The notes under the pieces: model-generated
The model's input: the letters and a program-made list of their open reading frames with translations, nothing else
Databases searched by the model: none
What the model was told of the DNA's origin: nothing
Shown here: piece after piece, positions 1 to 11,222 of the stretch
How positions within the stretch are numbered: the stretch's first letter is position 1
How the letters are laid out: every line of letters starts with the position of its first letter
Assembly: GCF_932276165.1 (NCBI RefSeq)
Contig: NC_064012.1
Location: 2,425,501 to 2,489,500 of the forward strand
Direction: 5' to 3'
DNA: 64,000 nucleotides
From: Plutella xylostella
Taxonomy: Eukaryota > Arthropoda > Insecta > Lepidoptera > Plutellidae
Position numbers and translations under genes: made by a program

Positions 1-955
1 GCAGACATCAACTTTATGGCTCGAACGTTACCGTTTTATTTAACTTACCTTTGTTGATCTAAAAGTTAATATAACTGACGTATAATCTGTCTATTTTGTT
101 CTTAAAATTATGGAGTATTTGAAATATTGGGACTATCAAAATGTTTGTCGATTTGTTATAGACATAGTACCTTCATATAACACGTAGGCGTAGCGTAGGT
201 ATGCATAAGTATACGATATATTATAGTGTATGAGTAAGACAATCCTAAAACTCTATCTTTAGGACTAAAGCCACTCAGAAATCAAAATATTTGAAGATGT
301 ACCCAACGTAACCGAATATCTACAAACATAAAACAAAAAATCCTATCGCATAAGCATCTTTGAAACTCTATCCAGGGTACTTGTGCGTCTCGTGACCATA
401 GACAGATATTTCAAAAGCCAGGTATAGATCAAAAAAACCTTTTGTGTAGCTACAAAGGTGAGCTCGTTCAATAGAGATAAAATGTGACGCGAAAATTCCT
501 TTTATTGAGACAATGTAGTCTGTTGTTCTGCGTTGCCAAAAAAATACATTTACGCGGCAGGTTAAGGAACGTGGCTTGAATAACTTGAGGCTGTACGTTT
601 TTGAACAGGTTTCGAGCGATATTTAAAACTGGCAGTAGAATTAATCGATGAACTATTAAGTAGAATAGCGGTTTTTGTTCCACGGTCGGAACTAGCATTG
701 GCCGCCCACTTCCCACTCGGCTGTCCCCTCCGCCCGGCGACTTTCGATGCGCCGCCAGTGTAGGTACTGTTATATAAAGCACATTTGGAGAAATCTGTGC
801 CCACTCATGTCATTCGATAGACGTAAAAACACTAATCGCGCGCCATTTCACTAATCAACGCGATAGAAAACATTTTGAAATTTGTCCTCGACGCCCTTTG
901 AAGCTTTCTTAAATTATTAATAGTATTTTAACATATATTTTCTCGTTGCTTCCAG
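1..955 (+). other. Egfr intron (3' portion) with a promoter-like patch
   Basis: No exon of the receptor is recognisable here; the preceding exon is outside the window. A GC-richer patch at about 695-765 is followed by TATATAAA at 771-778 and an initiator-like TCATTC at 810-815. The TATA-to-initiator spacing of about 41 bases is longer than usual and no first exon with a good donor follows, so an alternative promoter is only a weak possibility. Confidence 0.25.
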
Positions 956-2356
956 TATGCATCGGAACGAACGGGCGCATGTCGGTGCCGTCGAACCGGG
1001 ACATCCACTACCGGAACCTGCGGAACCGCTTCACGAACTGCACCTACGTGGACGGGAACCTGGAGCTGACGTGGCTCCAGAACGACACCATGGACCTGTC
1101 CTTCCTCAAGTACATCCGCGAGGTCACCGGCTACGTGTTGATCTCCCACGTGAAGGTGCGCCGCATCATCCTGCCGCAGCTGCAGATCATCCGCGGCCGG
1201 ACCCTCTTCAAGCTCAACGTGAGGGAAGAGGAGTTCGCGCTAATGGTCACCATGAGCTCGGCGTTCACATTAGAGCTGCCGGCTCTGCGTGACGTGCTGC
1301 GCGGCAGCGTCGGCATGTACAACAACTACAACCTCTGCCACGTCAAGACCATCAACTGGGACGAGATCATCACGGGGATCAATGCCACCTATGTGTATGT
1401 GTATAACTACACGGTGCCCGAGCGGGAGTGCCCGCGCTGTCACGCCAGCTGCGAGGCCGGCTGCTGGGGTGAGGGCCCGGACAACTGCCAGAAGTTCTCG
1501 AAGACAAACTGCAGCCCGCAGTGCGCGCAGGGCCGCTGCTTCGGGCCCAACCCGCGCGACTGCTGCAACACGTTCTGCGCCGGCGGCTGCACCGGCCCGC
1601 TGCCCAGCCAGTGCCTCGCCTGCCGGAACTTCTTCGACGAGGGCACCTGCTCGCAAGAGTGCCCTCCGATGCAAATATACAACCCCACCACATATTCGTG
1701 GGAGCCGAACCCCAACGGCAAATACGCGTATGGTGCCACGTGTGTGAGGAACTGCCCAGAACATTTATTGAAAGACAACGGTGCGTGTGTCCGTAGTTGC
1801 CCGCCGAACAAGACGGCAGTGAACGGTGAATGTATTCCGTGTAATGTGACGTGTCCGAAGACTTGTCGGGCGGAGAAGCCGATCCATGCGGGGAACATCG
1901 ACAGTTTCAAAGACTGCACGATCATCGACGGCTCGGTGGAGATCCTGGAGATGACGCTGACGGGCTTCCAGCAAGTGAACAGCGACTACTCGTTCGGGGA
2001 GCGCTACCCCAAGATGGACCCGGAGAAGCTGGAGGTGTTCAGCACGGTCCGCGAGGTGACCGGCTACCTCAACGTGCAGGCGCACCACCCCAACTTCACC
2101 AGCCTCTCCTACTTCCGCAACCTCGAGGTCATCGGCGGCCGGCAAGTGGCCGAGAACCTCTTCGCTTCCCTCTACATCGTCAAGACGTCGCTCAAATCCC
2201 TCGGCTTGAAGTCTCTGAAGCGCGTCAACTCGGGAGCTATCGCCATCATGGAGAACAAGAATCTGTGCTTCGCCGACAAGATAGCTTGGGGAAAACTGGT
2301 CAAGTCAAAGGACCACAAGCAAGTCATACAGAAGAACGGGGACCCAAGGGCTTGTG
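956..2356 (+). CDS. Egfr: Egfr exon: L1, furin-like and L2 ectodomain
   Basis: The acceptor is ttgcttccag at 946-955, and the exon begins in phase 1 (the first two bases complete a codon). It encodes the ligand-binding half of the ectodomain: L1 with a TGYVLISHV-type strand, a Cys-rich block with the GCWGEGPDNCQKFSK signature, and L2 with GYLNVQ and NLEVIGGRQ motifs. The donor is GTAAGT at 2357. The reading frame stays open until 2457, but past the donor the sequence loses family similarity, so those codons are intronic. The ATG at 957 is in the wrong frame and is not a start. Confidence 0.95.
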
Positions 2357-5300
2357 GTAAGTTTGCTAGCGCGTTGCGTTTTTTGAGGATCCTCGTAGAG
2401 TCATTAGTTTTTAAAGTCAAAGCGAAAGTCTTATTTTCTATTATATATCAAGTGTGAAGGTCGTCTTTGTAACGTTTGTTTAGCATGAACTAAAAAGACG
2501 TGTCAAAGTCGCATCCCAACACGGTCAGTGTTAAACTGGGCCTTCAATTTCATTGGCAATTTAGCAAGCGAATGTGTCAATTCATCTTTTTCACATTTCG
2601 ACACACATGTACTAACAAAATTAACAGCTGAGCTACAGCTATGCGATATGGTCGTGTGTATGTGAGAGAGTTGTTTCCTAACTAACGTTTGTTTGACAGA
2701 AAAAGCGAATTTGGTGTGTGACGCTGAATGTTCGGGCGACGGCTGCTGGGGCCCCGGCCCCGACCAGTGCCTCTCTTGCCAGAACTACAAGTTTGGAGAA
2801 ACTTGCATACAGAACTGCAGCGTACATCCTGGGTTAGTATATTTCACATTTTCCACTGTAGGACTTACTCAAATTGCATGACTGGCGTGATCGAATATGC
2901 AATGCAGACTATTTTCAGCCTTTACCCCGAAGCAAGATCTTTCAAGACAAGCAAAGCGAATTCCTTTTCATAAATCGAAACGCTCCCCATTTACATTCAA
3001 AATCCGAGGCAGACGAGTAAATACACATTGACATGCACGGGCACCAAAGTAATTTAAATAACAAACCAAAACATGCATACGAATGGAGTAGCACACAATT
3101 TTCGCTGGTGCAACGACCGCTCTTAACACTTCCCCTAGATTTGTAATTTCTGTTTTCATGCTAACATTTCCTTCTTCATGTTTGCAGACTGTACAAGTCG
3201 GGGTCTAGTTCGTGCAAGCAATGCGACGTGGAGTGCGTGGGCGGCTGCTCGGGCCCGGGCCCGGCCAACTGCACGGCGTGCCGGCACGTGCGCGACGGGC
3301 CCTACTGCGTGGCGCAGTGCCCCATGGCGCGCTACAACGCGGCCGACGGCACCTGCCTGCCCTGCCACCGCAACTGTGAACACGGCTGCACCGGCCCCGA
3401 GAACACCGTCGGACCCGGCGCCTGCAACTCATGCAGCAAAGCCATTATAAGCGTGGAAGCGCAAATTGAAGTCTGCCTCGAAGAAGATGAGCCTTGCCCC
3501 GATGGGTATTACAATGAATGGGTCGGGAATGTCAAGCCTTTAGAGGGCAAAGTGAAGGTTGTCTGCAGAAAGTGCCATCCGCTGTGCAAGAAGTGCACAG
3601 GGTTTGGTATCCATCAGCAGGTGTGCCAAGTGTGCAACGGGTTCAAGCGAAGTGACCAGTGTGAGGACGAGTGCCCGGCGGATCACTTCACGGATGACGT
3701 CACGCGGACGTGCACGCCGTGCCACCACGAGTGCCGCGGCTGCACCGGACCCACTTCCACTGACTGCATCAAGTGCCACAACCTCAAGATATTCATCAAC
3801 GAGTCCAACAACATTGACAACAAGCCCGTGTTCAACTGCACCGACGCCTGTCCCGACCACATGCCCCACAAGATATACTTCGATGAGATGCTTCAAAATG
3901 TGATCGAGGAGCCGTACTGCTCTGAGGCTCCCAGCGCCATCTCGAGACCGGCGGCCGCGAGGACGTCAACAGTACTGGTTCTAGTGCTTGTGTTCGCTTT
4001 CCTACTGCTGATTATCTTGGCGATAATCGGCTACACGTGCAGGCAGAAGGCGAAGGCTAAGAAAGACGCAGTGAAAATGACGATGGTGCTGACCGGGTGT
4101 GAGGATAACGAGCCACTGAGACCGACGAATGTCAAGCCAAACCTCGCAAAACTCCGCATTGTGAAGGAAGCCGAGCTCCGCCGAGGCGGCATGCTCGGGT
4201 TCGGAGCATTCGGCAAGGTATACAAGGGCGTCTGGGTGCCAGAAGGAGAGAACGTCAAGATCCCTGTCGCTATCAAAGTGCTGAAAGAGGGAACTGGCGC
4301 CAACTCCAGCAAAGAGTTCATGGAAGAGCGATACATTATTAGCAAGGAGTTTCTCGAAGAAGCGTATATCATGGCGAGTGTGGAACATCCGAATCTGCTG
4401 CAGTTGCTGGCTGTTTGCATGACGAGCCAGATGATGTTGATCACTCAGCTGATGCCGTTGGGTTGCTTGTTGGACTACGTGAGGACGCACCGAGAGAAGA
4501 TAGGCTCAAAGGCATTCTTGAACTGGTGCACGCAGATAGCGCGAGGCATGTCCTATCTCGAAGAGAAACGATTAGTCCACCGAGACTTGGCCGCGCGAAA
4601 CGTGCTAGTGCAAACGCCAAACTGCGTAAAGATTACCGACTTCGGGTTAGCGAAGCTTCTAGATATAAACGAAGACGAGTACAAAGCTGCTGGAGGCAAG
4701 ATGCCGATCAAGTGGCTGGCGCTAGAGTGCATCCAGCACAGGATATTCACGCACAAGAGTGACGTGTGGGCTTTCGGCGTGACGATATGGGAGATATTGA
4801 GTTACGGGGCGCGTCCGTACGAGAATATATCGGCTCGGAACGTTCCGGAGTTGATCGAGAATGGGTTGAAGTTGTCTCAGCCGGCTATTTGTACGCTGGA
4901 CATCTACTGCATCATGGTGTCGTGTTGGATGCTGGACGCGGACAGTCGGCCGACGTTCAAGCAGCTAGCGGACACGTTTGCGGAAATGGCGCGAGACCCC
5001 GGCAGATACCTGGTCATACCCGGAGACAAGTTCATGAGGCTGCCGTCTTACTCCACACAGGTAAATGTTAGTTTTCGACCCTTTCTTTTATTGCATGGTT
5101 TTTATAAGTTGGAGACGCTCAGTTGATTGCGTTCAGGCGTTCAGTTGATTGATGCGTAATTAAAAGACAGCGCAAAGAAAAAGCTACATTATAACACATT
5201 TAGTGGATTAATATACAGATTCTACCTTCAGATCCGCCCGTATTACATTAGGACTGACATAAAACTTGACTAACTAGGGTGCAGTAAAGAACCACTGCCA

Positions 5301-6180
5301 AGTGAATACGACACATGTCTGCTAATGATGATATTCATTTAAAATCAAATAGTTAAATTTCCATTTCCATCTGTTACAGGACGAGAAAGAGATCCTCCGG
5401 AACCTGCAGTCTGCGATGGAGGGCCCCGAGCCGCTCGTGGAAGCGGACGAGTACCTGCAACCGAAGTTCAAGCCGGGAGCGGGGACATTGACCTCCAACT
5501 CCGCTGTGAGCGGCGTCGACACCCAGACCAGCTCACTCAAGCCCTCCACATCCACGTCCTGGGCCAACCACCCCGGCCCCGACTGCGCCACCGACGGCTC
5601 CCGGCCAGAGACCTGGGACCACGAGCTGCTCAAGTACAACCAGCACCCTGACGACCGCCATTACTACAACAACAACGTCTGCGCGTCAGACAGCTCCGGC
5701 TCCCGCTTCGGAGACTCCAAAACGGAAACTTTCGAGTCCAAGAACAAGGAAGCGCAAGTTGGCAACCTCAAGCTGAACCTACCGCTCGATGAGGACGACT
5801 ATCTGATGCCGTCGCCGCAGCAGAACCAGAACGCGTCCACGTATATGGACCTCATTGGGGAGAACGGCGAGGGGTCCGATGCGAAAGACTTACGGTTCAG
5901 CGGGTTCGTTGGTATCGGTTCTAAGCGGTGCGTGGACAACCCCGAGTATCTGATGTCTGAGGAGAGCGTGCCTACGCAGACGGTGGGCATTCCGGTGGAG
6001 TGTGCTAGTGAGGCGAGTGAGGCGAGCGAGGGGGCGGGCGCGGGCGCGGGGGCGGAAGCGGGGGCGCCGCCCTACCAGCCGCAGCGGTCGCTGGAGGAGG
6101 AGTCCATGTCCGACCACGAGTACTACAACGATCTGCAGAGGGAACTACAGCCGCTGCGGAGAAACGAGACCACTGTGTGA
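956..6180 (+). CDS. Egfr: Epidermal growth factor receptor, 3' part of gene (four exons)
   Basis: Receptor tyrosine kinase of the plasma membrane that binds EGF-like ligands (Spitz, Gurken, Vein type) and signals through Ras/MAPK. Exons seen: 956-2356, 2700-2832, 3188-5060, 5380-6180, all with GT/AG borders and matching phases (1, 2, 0). Together they encode about 1401 residues to the stop. Domains in order: most of the first receptor-L domain, furin-like Cys-rich region, second L domain, a further long Cys-rich region as in insect EGFRs, one membrane segment (about 3966-4035), juxtamembrane RQKAKAKK, tyrosine kinase (G-loop 4197-4229, VAIK, HRDLAARN, DFGLAK), and a tail with several Tyr motifs. 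The signal peptide and start of L1 lie before the window. The family identity is certain. One oddity is an 11-residue repeat in the kinase, described separately. Confidence 0.97.
2700..2832 (+). CDS. Egfr: Egfr exon: start of second Cys-rich region
   Basis: A 133-base exon between acceptor gacag (ends 2699) and donor GTTAGT at 2833. It encodes a CSGDGCWGPGPDQC furin-like module. The incoming phase (G + AA gives Glu) and outgoing phase (GG + A gives Gly) both match the neighbouring exons. Confidence 0.93.
3188..5060 (+). CDS. Egfr: Egfr exon: Cys-rich region, membrane segment and kinase domain
   Basis: The acceptor is tttgcag (ends 3187) and the donor GTAAAT at 5061. The exon runs from the extra insect Cys-rich modules through the transmembrane helix (about 3966-4035) into the complete kinase. 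Visible kinase landmarks: G-loop GFGAFGKVYKG from 4197, the ATP-binding Lys codon at 4275-4277, gatekeeper Thr in LITQLMP, HRDLAARN from 4578, DFG at 4638, activation-loop Tyr in EDEYKAA, and WLALE. The exon ends just after the kinase at PGDKFMRLPSYSTQ. Between the Lys and the alpha-C Glu there is a 33-base in-frame duplication (4308-4373). All other key residues are present, so the kinase looks catalytically competent. Confidence 0.96.
4308..4373 (+). repeat. 33-bp x2 in-frame tandem duplication at kinase helix alpha-C
   Basis: Two adjacent 33-base units (4308-4340 and 4341-4373) encode SKEFMEERYII and SKEFLEEAYIM. They agree at 22 of 33 bases and 8 of 11 residues, and about half of the base differences are silent. 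Human and Drosophila EGFR carry only one such segment between the beta-3 Lys and the EAY-MAS motif. The repeat is in frame and its divergence argues against an assembly error. Confidence 0.85.
5380..6180 (+). CDS. Egfr: Egfr last exon: regulatory C-terminal tail
   Basis: The acceptor is ctgttacag (ends 5379) and the exon runs to TGA at 6178-6180. It encodes the cytoplasmic tail with typical docking-site tyrosines: DEYLQP, DDYLMP, TYMDLI, NPEYLM and the terminal DHEYYND block. These match the order of insect EGFR tails, where such sites recruit SH2/PTB adaptors (Drk, Shc). A low-complexity Glu-Ala-Ser then Gly-Ala run at about 6001-6070, with very GC-rich third positions, is likely a lineage-specific expansion. 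Confidence 0.95.
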   Translation, partial: DEKEILRNLQSAMEGPEPLVEADEYLQPKFKPGAGTLTSNSAVSGVDTQTSSLKPSTSTSWANHPGPDCATDGSRPETWDHELLKYNQHPDDRHYYNNNVCASDSSGSRFGDSKTETFESKNKEAQVGNLKLNLPLDEDDYLMPSPQQNQNASTYMDLIGENGEGSDAKDLRFSGFVGIGSKRCVDNPEYLMSEESVPTQTVGIPVECASEASEASEGAGAGAGAEAGAPPYQPQRSLEEESMSDHEYYNDLQRELQPLRRNETTV

Positions 6181-8300
6181 GCGAGACAGTGGCGTGTGAG
6201 CGAGACCGCGACAGGTGACAAGACTGATCTCCCGACGACTACAGTGCGACGCACCCCCGTGCCATGCCGACGATGGCTAGTGTTAGTTGTTGACAAATCT
6301 TTTAACTATTTTATGTTAGTTATATAAAAAGAAACTGTTAATTTTTTTTCTACTTAAATCTTTTGTAAATGAAGTGTTATGAAACGATTTTTTGTAAAAA
6401 GTACGGATTTTATGCCTTATCGAGTGCGTTTAGAGGCACCTAACAAATTATAATTTATTAATTTACACGTAAGAATGGCTATGTACGTTCACGAAATGAC
6501 GTAGGTTAAGTAGTGTGTAGGAAAATTTTATTTTTATTTTAAAACTGTGATAATTAGTTTAATTTTAAATACTGTATGGACCAGTGAAATGATTTACATT
6601 TGGGTTAAATTTTAACACTGTTCCTTTGTGAGCATTTAGTTGCGGCGATAGGTATTTTAAAATGTCTTATTTTACTCTGCGGCCTTTGCTGCTGATACCT
6701 AAATATTTTCTAATTTAAATACGCAGGAATGGCGCACAAATATGATTTTGTTCTTTCCATTTTTACCTACATTTTATAAATGTGTTTTACAAAATAGGGA
6801 ACTACTTACATCTATTGTTTATGTATATTTTATTGATTAGTATCTTGCCATTCCACTTTGGACCAAGCCAATATAATAGTTAGATTTTATCACTTGCCGA
6901 AATCCTTTACGATATTCCATTGTATATCTTTCTGCACTGTTCATTTTACGCAAGTATAGTTATATATTACTATGTTATTTATTACTATTTTATGTTATTT
7001 TAGGAGTAACACTTTTATGTATAGCGTCAGTGGCAAAACTTAAAAGACATTAAGTATAAGATATATAAAGAGTTAACAAATTACACGTCGTAAGCACAAA
7101 TTCGCTCAAAATATCCCCAATTACAATTCAAATATTTATACTACTTACATTGTTTAAGGTGTATAAGCCAAACCCTCATTTGCCATGTAAACTGTAAATA
7201 GATATATATGCTTTTATTGTACATAGATATTTTATATAGTAAATATACATACTTACTGTACATATAACAGAGTTATGGCCGTGTTTAACAATAATTATTA
7301 TTATAATTTTATGGCAGTTGGAACTTTAAAACAGCAGCTTAAAATCGAGGCTTTATTTGTATAGAATCGTGAATCAGGAAATCTGCCTTAAAATTATTAA
7401 GAACACTACCCATTGCTTGCGGTTGACATTACAAAAACTTTGAATAACAATGTATGTATTAAAATAAGCATTTTTGTTGTTAACAATAGTTTTATAGCAG
7501 AATACTTAGTAATCACTGCTGCAGCTCTAAATATGATGATTGTGCCATTTCATAAAATCGAAGTACTTTGTAACTTACAAAGTAGATTAAGGACCTGTTT
7601 CACACTGTCTGGATAATGGCTACCTGTGAGATAAAACAGTTTTAGACAGTGACAACATCTTTTATCGCACAGGTAGACATTATCCAGACTTTGTGAAACA
7701 GGCCCTAAATGTGATAGTGTGTATACTTGCAGTTTTAGCTTACTTTTTTTACTACTTACATTTACATTTTATGATTTCTAAAGTTAATGATTTCCTATAG
7801 ACTATCTCTGTTAAAACCTTCCCCTGCAATGCAAGTATATGCATAATCATATGTACATTTCAACAGGGTGCTCGGAAAGTTAAGTTAGTAAATAATATTT
7901 GCTTGGTATAGAAAAATCTATAGGCACTTAAAGTTTTGCAGCACCCTGCTCAATATTTATTAAGAAATAACGTTTCAGTTTGTTACTCTAATCAAAGATA
8001 GTAGATAGGTAGTCCCGATCCAAACAAATTAATTTAAATATGTATTTTGCAAGGTTACATTTAAAAACTTCGTTATTTTACTAAGCTTACTTTTTGTTGC
8101 CATTCTTCAAGTAAAGGGACTGGTTTTTATGAGTGACAAACTGAAACGATTTTATTTCAGATGAGCTATATAATAATATGTTTAAATAAGAAGTGTATGT
8201 AGTGTTATACGGCTTATTGTTTATATTGTGTAGATACAGTCGACGGCTGCGGTTTTATGTACTTGTACCTTGATAAATCGAATAAAATTAAAAAAATATG
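6181..8300 (+). other. Egfr: Egfr 3'UTR with poly(A) signal
   Basis: AT-rich non-coding sequence follows the stop. The first clear AATAAA is at 8281-8286, followed at about 8297-8311 by a GT-rich stretch typical of a cleavage downstream element. This suggests a 3'UTR of about 2.1 kb. It contains a long inverted repeat at 7591-7706, listed separately. An ATTAAA at about 7457 could be a weaker earlier site. Confidence 0.6.
7591..7706. mobile_element. Palindromic MITE in the Egfr 3'UTR
   Basis: Arms of about 45 bases (7591-7636 and 7661-7706) are inverted copies with a few mismatches; the shared core is CCTGTTTCACA-TCTGGATAATG-TACCTGTG. The short spacer is about 25 bases. Structure and size fit a non-autonomous DNA element. 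Transcribed, it would form a hairpin in the mRNA. Confidence 0.7.
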
Positions 8301-10690
8301 TGTCTGTTTTATTTAATACCTACATTTTAATCTATCTAATGTAAGGAAACCGGTGTACTGTGACTCTATGTGCCCTAGTTCTTTTATCTATAGAATATAA
8401 TATTACTATGATTGATTGAAATATAACCTTGAACATGGAAGTAGAAAAAAAGGCGGAAGGAATATCGCTAACTAAAATCTGAGGCACCTTAAGTAAGTCA
8501 TTGTTACGACGAGCCCGACACACACATTCACACTCAAAGTAAGTGTTTGCCGCCGCGCGCCAATCACGTCGCACCTACGCACACACACACTCTTATCGGG
8601 AAAGTCGCCCCCTCGCGGTACACGCGCTGTACTAGCTTCGCGTCAAATATATATTTTTTTTGCCCACTGCTCGAACTGTTAAGAAAAACCTGCACTACTT
8701 ACACTCTAAAATCCACAATGTGCAAGAATCTGCACAATTTTTTGCCTTGTCGTAATAACTTACTAACTGCTCACAGTGGCAGTATAGATACACTAATAAT
8801 AAAACGGAAATCTTAAAGTGAAACCATTTTCATAGAATAAGTAGTACAACCTTTATTGAACCCTCAAAATGTATATATAAAAATAACTTAAATCTACATA
8901 AGATATATAAATTTTCATATGCATAGTATACTTATACCTACTTACCTACCTATAAAATTTTGATATAAAATTAAGTATAAATAAATAATTAAAATTCAAA
9001 GTTTCTTCGTTAGATCAGATTCCATTAAGTTGCATCTCTAATAAATGCCAAAATATACTCAAGAGCAATGAAAAAGTTCCAGTGTCATGGCAATTTGCCT
9101 AGTGGGTGGAACTTTTACATTGCTCGCAAATGTCTTAATAATAATTAAGCAAAAGAAAAACTTTCTCAATACAAATTCGGACGGACTAGTTACAGCCTTG
9201 GATAAGCAGTTTAGCCTTCAATACTCTCTTTTAACTTATAAATATATAAATAAGGTAAGTAATAAAAAATATATAGGTAGTAAAAAATAAGACACGAATC
9301 CTACAGAAATACATTGAAACTAGTAGCCGCCACATGGCACCTTTATGGTCATTTACGAAGTAATTAAAGTTAAATTCAATACAATTTGAATCCGAAAAAC
9401 GTTATCAAAACAAGTTCGCGATAGGGGGTGAGGTTTAGACAGAGCTCATTATAATAATAATAAGTGATAAACATCAGAATTCAATCAGCTGATGGTCTGT
9501 ATGAAATAAGATATGAATTGTCAAACACAGTACGCATCCTACAAAACAATACGTTATACATATAGGTAACATGTATGTAGGTATGTGTAAGTTTAATAAA
9601 AATATATGGATTTTCTACATTTATTAGACAAAGTAAAACTATAGATAAGGATAAATAAAGCAGAATAAAAACTAATATTGATAAGTGGTACCTATATTAT
9701 TCTAAATAATTTTTACATTAAACTGATTTCCAAAGTAAGTACTATGCCAAATTGAGCAAAATTATAGAATCTACTTTGTTACAAGTGTAACATAAATAAG
9801 TTATTTTTAATAACTAAAATTATAGTAAGATAAATATACTTATCATAAATGTTATTGGAATGTCGACGCTTACAATAAATATTAAATAATTACTAATGGT
9901 GCCCTAAATGCTTAATTTTAGGTAACATGATTTACTTAACATAAACTTGAAGTTGCCGTCTTAAATCATAAAGGTTTTAGACCAAGCACGGTAAAAAAGC
10001 ATGAGGACCTTTTTTCCAGATATCAGCAACTTTGTCGATTAACTAAAAACAAAGTTAAAAATCCGTTCTTACAAAGTTTGCATGTTCCTAAATGCTTGAT
10101 TAAATATTAACGGACACCAATAGGCAAAATTTGTTATTAAAAATATTAAATAACTTATTTACATTTGGCTTCGTTGAAATTAAATGCAAAAAATAAAGAC
10201 TAAAAGAGGTATTTTAGTTTTAAAATCAGATCTCTCAAAATTCGCATAGCAGTTGGTAAATTTGGAAGACTTCGCATTGCTAGACGCTTTTAGTCATGCC
10301 ATCTCAAATAAGTACCTAATATTAAAGCAAAATACAGATCTTGAGTACATTAAAATATACATAGTTAAGTACCGTTTTAAATTATACAATAGTGAGGCTG
10401 ATTCTTTAGTATATGTTTATGTGCTCTACACATGAAAAAGACATAAGTATGTAGTAAAAAACTCAGATTTAATTTCTCTATCACGAGGTAAGAACAGCAC
10501 TAAATCATACCTCTAGATATAGAGGCAGAATCAGCCTAAATATTTCCATTACTTATTTAAGAAAATTCAGTTAAGCAGTACTTAACTACTAAACATCTTG
10601 TGATTGTCTGTTACATAAGTACAGCTTAAATGTTCTCAAATCAGAAAATGGGACTGCCACTATACTACTATTTTTTTAAATGTATTACTG
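8301..10690. other. Intergenic, AT-rich, no gene seen
   Basis: Mostly AT-rich sequence with no convincing gene. A GC-richer patch at about 8500-8640 with CA runs could be regulatory. It contains a short MITE at about 9056-9130. A few open frames are short and have no family resemblance. Confidence 0.4.
9056..9130. mobile_element. Short MITE, AGCAATGAAAAAGTTCC family (copy 1)
   Basis: Terminal inverted repeat AGCAATGAAAAAGTTCCA at the left is mirrored by GGAACTTTTACATTGCT at the right, with a roughly 30-base centre. The same ends recur at 33526-33739 and, with changes, at 53428-53503, so this is a dispersed family. Confidence 0.65.
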
Positions 10691-10762
10691 CTTTATTCAA
10701 TAGTAAGTCAGCAATTTGCTATGTACTGAACCCAAAATAGTCTTCAATATTATGTACTACTA

Positions 10763-10969
10763 ATGCAAGAAATAAACTTGTCAAAAGGATACTGGCATCT
10801 CGCTATGTTTGACGAAATACAAAGTTTTGGTTGGAGTGCTGCCATGCAATCGGTAAGTTTAATTCAACAAGATAGAGTCGTGGTTCGCGCTTCAAAATAT
10901 CGTTTTCGTGACCTTAGAAAAGAGTTACAAAAAGAATTTACAAAGATGATACAACATTTCATGAATTAA
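10763..10969 (+). other. Unrecognised 68-codon reading frame
   Basis: An ATG-to-stop frame whose product has a non-random look (Trp/Phe-rich start, then a basic KYRFRDLRKELQKEF stretch). A good donor (CGGTAAGT) sits inside it at about 10851, so a spliced form is also possible. It lies antisense to the probable 3'UTR of the DNAJC22 gene. I do not recognise the family; it may be a fragment or chance. Confidence 0.2.
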
Positions 10970-11041
10970 ATATACCGATAGCATGGCAGCTTACCAATCG
11001 AATCAAAAATAGATGGTAAGGCCTGAGCCACGACTCAAGCC

Positions 11042-11222
11042 TTAGGGTGCTTACATAGAGAATCGGGTTCCCTGTATCTACCTGTACCGGTAACCTGATT
11101 ATGCGAAAGCGCTCACTGGCAGATTTTAAAATCCGGGAAATGCTCCGTTGAGCGCTTTCGCATAATCAGGTTACCGGTACGGGTAGATACAGGGAACCCG
11201 ATTCTCTATGTAAGCACCCTTA
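11042..11222. mobile_element. Near-perfect 175-bp palindromic MITE with TTA target duplication
   Basis: The arms 11045-11115 and 11149-11219 are almost exact inverted copies (about 71 bases each), starting GGGTGCTTACATAGAG. TTA flanks both ends (11042-11044 and 11220-11222). A 3-bp TWA duplication is typical of PIF/Harbinger-derived MITEs. The very low divergence of the arms suggests recent insertion or gene conversion. Confidence 0.85.

Noticed and set aside
957..1292. 111-codon + strand frame starting at an ATG at the exon border
   Set aside because: It overlaps the Egfr exon in another frame; the TGC ATC GGA frame matches EGFR throughout, and the product here has no family resemblance.
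1270..1925. Long - strand frames opposite Egfr exons
   Set aside because: Their Ala/Arg-rich products are the usual shadow of GC-rich third positions on the coding strand.
2357..2457. Extension of the Egfr frame beyond the exon
   Set aside because: A consensus donor at 2357 and the phase match to the next exon show these codons are intronic.
4330..4345. Hidden mini-intron explaining the kinase duplication
   Set aside because: An AG exists at the junction, but no plausible donor lies upstream and a 33-base intron would be far too short.
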